Part shown: one piece after another, positions 59,396-64,000 of the stretch
Numbering within the stretch: position 1 is the stretch's first letter
Layout: every line of letters starts with the position of its first letter
Assembly: GCF_031157275.1 (NCBI RefSeq)
Contig: NZ_JAVIFW010000003.1
Span: forward strand, 248,001 to 312,000
Source of the DNA: Streptomyces sp. LHD-70
GTDB taxonomy: Bacteria; Actinomycetota; Actinomycetes; Streptomycetales; Streptomycetaceae
Length of the DNA: 64,000 nt
Direction: 5' to 3'
Program-made: the position numbers and the translations under genes
The notes under the pieces: generated by a model
What the model was told of the DNA's origin: nothing
Seen by the model: the letters and a program-made list of their open reading frames with translations, nothing else
Database searches by the model: none

Positions 59396-60766
59396 TCAAC
59401 TCGCCGTGCGCGGGCGCCGGTTCCAGTGCGGCAGCATCAGCAGTCCGGCGAGGAGGGCGGCCCCCGCGAAGCCGGTGAACAGCACACCGCCGGAGAGGAA
59501 CCCGGGCAGCAGCCCGCCCAGGATGGCCCCGACGGAACCGCAGCCGTTGACGAGCCCGGCGGCCGTGCCCGCGCCCTTGTCGGTGCCGAAGTCGACGGCC
59601 GCGACACAGGAGATCATCGAGTCGGCGGCGTACACGGTGAGCCCGATCACGGCGAGCACGGCGATCATCACGGGCACGCTGCCGGTGGCGGTGAGCGGCA
59701 TGAACAGCGTGAGCGTCACCGTCAGCAGGCCCAGGGCGAGTACGCACGGCGGCACACGGCGGGAGCCGAACAGCTTGTCCGAGAGCCAGCCCACCACGAT
59801 CGGGGCGAGAACTCCCGCGACGCCGAAGGAGATCGGGATGAGGACCGCGCCCACCTTGTCCACATCGGGCAGCCGCCGGCTGACGAGCACCGGGCCCCAC
59901 AGCAGAATCGCGTAACGGGCGGGCTTGAGGAGGAAGTAGGCGGCGCCGAGCGTGAGCACCATCCGGTCGCGCAGCGTCTCCCGGTAGAGCGCGAGCCCGG
60001 TCCTGCGTGGCTCCGGCGGCTCGGCGGGTCCGGACTCCTCGGCGGATCCGGGCTTCTCGGCCGCGGCGACCGGCTGGTCGGGCTCCTCGGCCGCGGCGAC
60101 CGGCTCGTCGGCCTCCGCTATCCCCGCGTCGTACGGGGAGTTCTTCTGCAGCAGCACGAACAGCAGCAGGACGACGGCGAGGGTCGCCGCGCCCGCGAAG
60201 AACGCGATCCGCCAGCTGTCGAACAGGGAGTAGGCGACCCAGCCGAGGAACGGCGGTGCGGCGAGCCCGCCGAAGGCGTAGTTGGTGCTCCACAAGCCGA
60301 GAACACGTCCCCGTTGGCGTACGGGGAAGAAGCTGCCCATGTTCTTGCACAGCGGCGCCCAGCCCGCGGACTGCGCGAGGCCCTGCACGACCATGGCGCC
60401 GCCGAAGACGAGCAGCGCACTGCTCACCCCCATCACACACGCGGCGACGATCGCGCCGACCATGCCGCCGATGACGACGACCCGCGGCCCGAACCGGTCG
60501 GCCCACATGCCCCACAGGAACTGGCCCACCGCGTACGCGGCGAGATAGACCGCGTCGATGACGCCGAGAACCTGCTCGGTGAGGACGCCGCCCAGCGCCG
60601 GGTCCTCCAGGATGCCGAGTTTGGCGACCGAGAAGGCCTGGCGTACGAAGTAGAAGCCCGCGTACGCGAGCCAGGTGACGGCGAAGATCCGCCAGCGCCA
60701 GCGAGTGGCTTCGGTGCTCCCCCTGTCGGTCCGTGAACTGCCTTGCAGTGGTGCGAGGTCGGCCAT
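59396..60766 (-). CDS. MFS transporter, organophosphate/phosphonate (OPA) type
   Basis: 456 residues with 12 membrane helices and a charged central loop (about 210-255, repeats of EEPDQPVAAAEK type). The N-terminal pattern RIFAVTWLAYAGFYFVRQAF and LGVIDAVYLAAYAVGQFLWG, then MWADRFGPRVVVIGGM, is that of the organophosphate:phosphate antiporter branch (GlpT/UhpT-like). OPA members transport phosphonates such as 2-aminoethylphosphonate or phosphonoacetate in some bacteria. Gene order between FAD oxidoreductase and phosphonoacetate hydrolase supports a phosphonate substrate. Start ATG at MADLAPLQGSSRTD. Confidence 0.88.
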   Translation of the reverse strand: MADLAPLQGSSRTDRGSTEATRWRWRIFAVTWLAYAGFYFVRQAFSVAKLGILEDPALGGVLTEQVLGVIDAVYLAAYAVGQFLWGMWADRFGPRVVVIGGMVGAIVAACVMGVSSALLVFGGAMVVQGLAQSAGWAPLCKNMGSFFPVRQRGRVLGLWSTNYAFGGLAAPPFLGWVAYSLFDSWRIAFFAGAATLAVVLLLFVLLQKNSPYDAGIAEADEPVAAAEEPDQPVAAAEKPGSAEESGPAEPPEPRRTGLALYRETLRDRMVLTLGAAYFLLKPARYAILLWGPVLVSRRLPDVDKVGAVLIPISFGVAGVLAPIVVGWLSDKLFGSRRVPPCVLALGLLTVTLTLFMPLTATGSVPVMIAVLAVIGLTVYAADSMISCVAAVDFGTDKGAGTAAGLVNGCGSVGAILGGLLPGFLSGGVLFTGFAGAALLAGLLMLPHWNRRPRTAS

Positions 60767-60870
60767 GGCGGTGTCCTGTCCCTCGTCCTCGGTGCCGATA
60801 CGGATGCGTGGGGGGTGGTCGTTTCCTGGAGCAGCGGCGGGTCCCGCGCACGGGCGCGGGACCCGGTCGC

Positions 60871-62118
60871 TCAGGCGGCGGGCAGCGGTTCGCCCGCGGC
60901 GACGGCGGTGCCCACCCAGTACGCGTCGAAGTTCCGCAGCCGGTGTCCGGCGGGCAGGCCCTCGACGGGCGCGTTGACGAGGAACGGCACCTTCTGCTCG
61001 CTGAGTCCGCCGTGTGAGCGCAGCGGTTCGGTGAAGCCGGAGATGTCGTGCCGGGCCGGGGTGGTGCCGAGGGCCGTGTTGCGCTCGGCGATGACGACGA
61101 GGTCGCCGATCCGGTCGCCGGGCAGTTCGAACCGCCCGCAGGCCGCCTCGCGCGTCAACACCTCGTCCACGCCGTCGAGTCGGGCGAGCCCGGCGGCCAC
61201 GACCTCCCGGTCCGCCGAGTCGGGCAGATGCACGGTCGCGTACGAGCCGAGCGCGCCGTGGTGCACGGTGTACGGGTCGGTGATGGGCAGCACGACCCGC
61301 GCGGCGCCCGGTTCGAGTCGGTCGTCCAGGGTGTCCTGGAGGAAGACGACGCGTGCGGCGCCCGCGCCGTCGGCCTTGGCGTTCATGCCGTGGTCGGCGG
61401 TGACGACGAGGACGGCGCCCAGGGCGTCGATGCGCTCGAAGTACTGGTCGAGCATGGCGTAGAAGTTGTTCGCGACGGGCGAGCCCGGCGCGTGCTTGTG
61501 CTGGATGTAGTCGGTGAGCGACAGGTACATCAGGTCGGGGCGGTCCTTGTCGAGGATGTCGGCCCCGGCTGCCATGACGAGTTCGCTCAGCTCGGCGCTG
61601 TACACGGACGGCAGCTCCATGCCCGTACGCTCCAGCACCTTGCCGATGCCGTTCTCCTCCTCGGTGGCCTGGTCGGCCTTCTCGGCGGAGAAGCAGATGC
61701 CGTCCTTCAGTCCGCTGCCGAGCAGCCGGCGCAGCTTGTCCTTCGCGGTGATGACGGCGACCTTCGCCCCGCGCTGCGAGAACGCCGCGAACAGCGTGGG
61801 CGCGCGCAGCAGTTCGGGGTCGTTCATCATGACCTCGGTGCCGGACGCGGTGTCGTAGAAGTAGTTGCCGCAGATGCCGTGCACGGCGGGCGGCACACCC
61901 GTCGCGATGGACAGGTTGTTGGGGTTGGTGAAGGACGGCATGGTGCAGTCGGCGCGCAGGTCGGCGCCGCCTCGCAGCATGCCTTCCAGGAACGGCATGC
62001 GGCCGTCCGCGATGGCCCGCTCGTGGTAGGCGTCCTCGCTGCCGTCGATGCACACGACGACTACGGGCCGGTGGGGCCGGTGGTAGTGGCGGCCGTTCAC
62101 AGTCAGCGGCTCGGTCAT
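60871..62118 (-). CDS. phnA: Phosphonoacetate hydrolase
   Basis: 415 residues from the ATG at MTEPLTVNGRHYHRP; a GTG at 62169 would add 17 polar residues and is less like the family. Alkaline-phosphatase-superfamily zinc enzyme that splits phosphonoacetate to acetate and phosphate. Seen: first metal Asp in VVVCIDGSEDAY, the nucleophile Thr region TMPSFTNPNNLSIATG, AVHGICGNYFYD, LSLTDYIQHKHAPGS, metal ligands in VTADHGMNAK, and the C-terminal ISGFTEPLRSHGGLSEQKVP. The gene is first of a minus-strand operon (hydrolase, transporter, FAD oxidase) and divergent from a LysR gene. Confidence 0.92.
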   Translation of the reverse strand: MTEPLTVNGRHYHRPHRPVVVVCIDGSEDAYHERAIADGRMPFLEGMLRGGADLRADCTMPSFTNPNNLSIATGVPPAVHGICGNYFYDTASGTEVMMNDPELLRAPTLFAAFSQRGAKVAVITAKDKLRRLLGSGLKDGICFSAEKADQATEEENGIGKVLERTGMELPSVYSAELSELVMAAGADILDKDRPDLMYLSLTDYIQHKHAPGSPVANNFYAMLDQYFERIDALGAVLVVTADHGMNAKADGAGAARVVFLQDTLDDRLEPGAARVVLPITDPYTVHHGALGSYATVHLPDSADREVVAAGLARLDGVDEVLTREAACGRFELPGDRIGDLVVIAERNTALGTTPARHDISGFTEPLRSHGGLSEQKVPFLVNAPVEGLPAGHRLRNFDAYWVGTAVAAGEPLPAA

Positions 62119-62225
62119 GTACGGATCCACCCCTGAGGTCGAAGTCTCGCGGCCGGCCTCCTCGTTCACCGTGCCGCGTCTCCATGGGTAGCACCGGCGG
62201 CCGGGCCGGAAGAACCACCGGATTC

Positions 62226-62242
62226 GCTATGGCGGCCATAGC
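62226..62242. promoter_or_regulatory. LysR-type T-N11-A dyad
   Basis: GCTATGGCGGCCATAGC is a perfect 8-bp dyad with one central base and contains T-N11-A (T62228, A62240). It lies between the divergent phosphonoacetate hydrolase and LysR genes, about 108 and 125 bases from their starts, the standard place for a LysR box. Confidence 0.7.
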
Positions 62243-62297
62243 CCCCCGTTCCGAGAGCGGGCAGGTCCGGGGCCTCCCCGGCGGGCCGGGGGCGGGC

Positions 62298-62303
62298 TAG
62301 GCT
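62298..62303 (+). promoter_or_regulatory. Candidate -10 (TAGGCT) for the LysR gene
   Basis: TAGGCT in a GGGCTAGGCTCGG context, 64 bases before the GTG start. No clear -35. Confidence 0.35.
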
Positions 62304-62366
62304 CGGCGCCCGGTGATCGGCTGGAGTGGGCCGGGTGATCTACGAGAGCGTGGGGCGAGGGGGCGC

Positions 62367-63278
62367 GTGGAACTCAACCTCCACCGTTTGTGGATCTTCA
62401 TGCAGGTCGTGGAGCACCAGGGCTTCTCCGCGGCGGCGCAGCGGCTCTACATGAGCCAGCCCTCCGTCTCCAACCAGGTGCGCAGGCTCGAACAGTCCCT
62501 GAAGGTCACCCTGATCGACCGCTCGGGCTCCCGCGCCCGGCCCACCGCCGAGGGCGAGGTGCTCGCCGAGTACGGCAAGCGCGTGTTCCTGCTCGCCGAG
62601 GAGGCGGTGGCGGCCGTGCAGCAGGTCAGCGGCCTCGCTTCGGGACGGCTCCTCGTGGGCGGTTCGACGACGGTCGGCACCTATCTGCTGCCGTCCCTCC
62701 TCGCCCGCTTCCAGGAGCGGCACCCCGGCATCGAGTGCGATGTGTTCGTCGGCAACAACGAGGCCGTGCTGGAACGGCTCCTGGCCGGTGACATCGGCGT
62801 CGCGGTCGTCGCGGGTGTGCCCACCGCCTCCCAACTCCTCACGGAGACCGTCCTCGACGAGCGCCTCGTCCTGGTCGCGTCCCCCGCACACCCCCTCGCC
62901 GGGCGCGCGGAGGTACGGCCGCAGGACCTCGCCGACTGCCGCTTCCTGCTCCGCGAACCGGGCTCGCAGACCAGGGTGCTGCAGGAACAGGCCCTCTCCG
63001 AATGGGAGTTGGACGCCGTGTCCCGCGGCGCGGTGTGGGGACCGGAGGCCGCGAAGCAGTGTGTGGCGGCGAGCCTGGGGATCGCGCTGATCTCCGAGCA
63101 CGCGGTCGTCGACGACGTACGCGCGGGCACGCTGACAGTTCTCCCGGTCAGCCCGGCGCCCCGCCCCCGCCCGGTGAACCTGGTCCGCCGCCGCGACCGC
63201 CTGCTCTCCCCGGCGGAGCGCGCCTTCATCGACCTCCTCCGCTCGGCGGGGGGCTGGCCACGCGAACTGCCTGCTTAG
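62367..63278 (+). CDS. LysR-family regulator of the phosphonate genes
   Basis: 303 residues; GTG at VELNLHRLWIFMQ with GAGGGGG upstream. The winged helix-turn-helix (about 1-60) reads GFSAAAQRLYMSQPSVSNQVRR-like with LEQSLKVTLIDRSG after it. The effector domain (about 90-295) has LLVGGSTTVGTYLLPSLLAR and ECDVFVGNNEAVLERLLAGD, similar to CysL and to the LysR group linked with 2-aminoethylphosphonate use. Divergent from phosphonoacetate hydrolase with a T-N11-A dyad between, so it very likely activates that operon. The inducer may be the phosphonate or its aldehyde, unproven. Confidence 0.88.
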   Translation: MELNLHRLWIFMQVVEHQGFSAAAQRLYMSQPSVSNQVRRLEQSLKVTLIDRSGSRARPTAEGEVLAEYGKRVFLLAEEAVAAVQQVSGLASGRLLVGGSTTVGTYLLPSLLARFQERHPGIECDVFVGNNEAVLERLLAGDIGVAVVAGVPTASQLLTETVLDERLVLVASPAHPLAGRAEVRPQDLADCRFLLREPGSQTRVLQEQALSEWELDAVSRGAVWGPEAAKQCVAASLGIALISEHAVVDDVRAGTLTVLPVSPAPRPRPVNLVRRRDRLLSPAERAFIDLLRSAGGWPRELPA

Positions 63279-63298
63279 GGCCTTAGGCCGCTAGGTTC

Positions 63299-64000
63299 CT
63301 AGGCCGCACCGGGTTCCACATCCGCCAGGACGACCATGGCCCGCTCGGCATCCGCCTGGACGAGCAGGCCGCCGCCCGGCGACCACAGCCCGGAGCGGCC
63401 GCAGCCGGTCCAGGGGCCCGCCGGGCCGACGTGGTTGGCGAGGACGACGTGCAGGCCGAACGCCTCGGCGATGCCGGGATACACCCTCGCCAGCTCCTCC
63501 ACCCCGCCGCTCGTGCCGTACAGAGAGCTGGCGAGGAGCACCTGGCACCGGTCGGCGGCGACCCGGGAGAGGAGGGCGGAGAAGTGGTTGTCGAAGCAGG
63601 TGGCCAGGCCGAAACGCAGTCCGCCGAACTCGAACCGCCCGTCGTGCCGCCCCGCCACGAACGCTTCCTGCTCGTGCTCGAACAGATGCTGTTTCCGGTA
63701 CGTGGTGAGCAGGTCGCCTTCCGGCCCGAAGACCAGTGTCTCGATGGCGGGCCGCTCCTCCTCGGTGGCCGCGACGCAGTTGACGACGATGCCGATGCCC
63801 GCCGCCCGAAGCGCGTCCAGGCGGGCGTCGTCCGGCCGGATCCAGAGGTCGCGCCGGGACAGTACGGCATCGAGCTCGTACCCGGTGAGGGCCAGCTCGG
63901 GGAAGACCACGAGCTCGGCGCCCCGCCCGCGGGCCTCTTCGGCGAGGCCGCCGAGCTGCTTCAGATTCCCCGTGAGGTCGGCAGGGGTGCAGGTGAGCTG
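63299..64000 (-). CDS. Nitrilase-superfamily carbon-nitrogen hydrolase, N-terminus beyond the edge
   Basis: The frame is open to the right edge, so only the last 233 codons are seen. The full Glu-Lys-Cys triad is present: Glu in VVFPELALTGYE, Lys in TTYRKQHLFEHE, and Cys in FGLATCFDNHFSALL. The upstream part TPADLTGNLKQLGGLAEEAR is the expected first strand-helix of the family. It hydrolyses an amide or nitrile; the family includes N-carbamoyl-amino-acid amidases and omega-amidases and the exact type cannot be told. It is convergent with the LysR gene, separated by 20 bases. Confidence 0.88.
   Translation of the reverse strand, partial: QLTCTPADLTGNLKQLGGLAEEARGRGAELVVFPELALTGYELDAVLSRRDLWIRPDDARLDALRAAGIGIVVNCVAATEEERPAIETLVFGPEGDLLTTYRKQHLFEHEQEAFVAGRHDGRFEFGGLRFGLATCFDNHFSALLSRVAADRCQVLLASSLYGTSGGVEELARVYPGIAEAFGLHVVLANHVGPAGPWTGCGRSGLWSPGGGLLVQADAERAMVVLADVEPGAA

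Noticed and set aside
1..64000. Insertion sequences, integrases or att sites
   Set aside because: No transposase or recombinase motifs and no flanking direct repeats of note were seen.
1..64000. tRNA or rRNA genes
   Set aside because: No cloverleaf or T-arm GGTTCGAATCC-type signature was found between genes on either strand.

Overview
The window reads as chromosomal DNA of a Streptomyces or a close relative. Base composition is very GC-rich, third codon positions are almost all G or C, GTG and TTG starts are common, many genes overlap by ATGA or GTGA, and the gene families are typical of the genus (Tat lipid and cell-wall enzymes, STAS, DUF397, CYP105, DyP-encapsulin, extracellular contractile injection systems). 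No tRNA, rRNA, transposase, integrase or CRISPR array was seen.

Region 1 (1-11.4 kb, minus strand) is the upstream half of an extracellular contractile injection system (eCIS) operon: tail sheath, tail tube, a Cys-pair baseplate-like protein, an uncharacterised linker protein, a DUF4255 cap/terminator protein, an AAA+ ATPase, a 98-residue protein and a DUF4157 protein of more than 1,320 residues that runs off the left edge. A STAS anti-sigma antagonist lies just upstream.

Region 2 (12.2-19.6 kb) holds a FadE26-like acyl-CoA dehydrogenase behind a KstR-like operator, a tdh-kbl-lysR threonine catabolic operon, and an FdhF/YdeP-type molybdopterin oxidoreductase. Region 3 (19.8-28.4 kb, plus strand) holds a DyP peroxidase with an encapsulin targeting tail and its encapsulin shell, a hypothetical protein, an MpaB-family oxygenase overlapping a Ser/Thr kinase with eight TPR-type repeats, a CrtI-like oxidoreductase and a Gln-rich membrane protein.

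Region 4 (28.5-43 kb) is mixed: a frameshifted secreted serine hydrolase, a nitronate-monooxygenase/IpdC-like flavoenzyme, two acyl-CoA synthetases, a calcium/proton antiporter, a CYP105-type P450 with its 3Fe-4S ferredoxin, a secreted penicillin-acylase-type Ntn hydrolase, a GNAT, a phenylacetate-CoA ligase and a polysaccharide deacetylase lipoprotein. Region 5 (43.6-51.6 kb) contains a secreted GH5 cellulase and a set with the same order as mycobacterial sterol side-chain genes: a fadD19-like gene divergent from an echA19-like gene, followed by a DUF35 protein and two thiolase/lipid-transfer proteins. The divergent promoter carries a second KstR-like site and a 17-bp palindrome that also occurs before the IpdC-like gene. 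Together with the FadE26-like gene this suggests a dispersed, KstR-controlled sterol or steroid-acid catabolic regulon.

Region 6 (51.7-56.4 kb) has a 2-hydroxyacid dehydrogenase/lactate-oxidase pair, a small membrane protein and a double-RCK channel-like protein. Region 7 (56.5-63.3 kb) looks like a phosphonate catabolic locus: aldehyde dehydrogenase, convergent FAD amine oxidase, OPA-type transporter and phosphonoacetate hydrolase, with a divergent LysR regulator and a perfect T-N11-A dyad between them. The window closes with a partial nitrilase-superfamily gene.

The two stretches of more than 300 bases without a gene are 11386-11808 (eCIS promoter region) and 12250-12606 (STAS/acyl-CoA dehydrogenase divergent region); both are described in the feature list.
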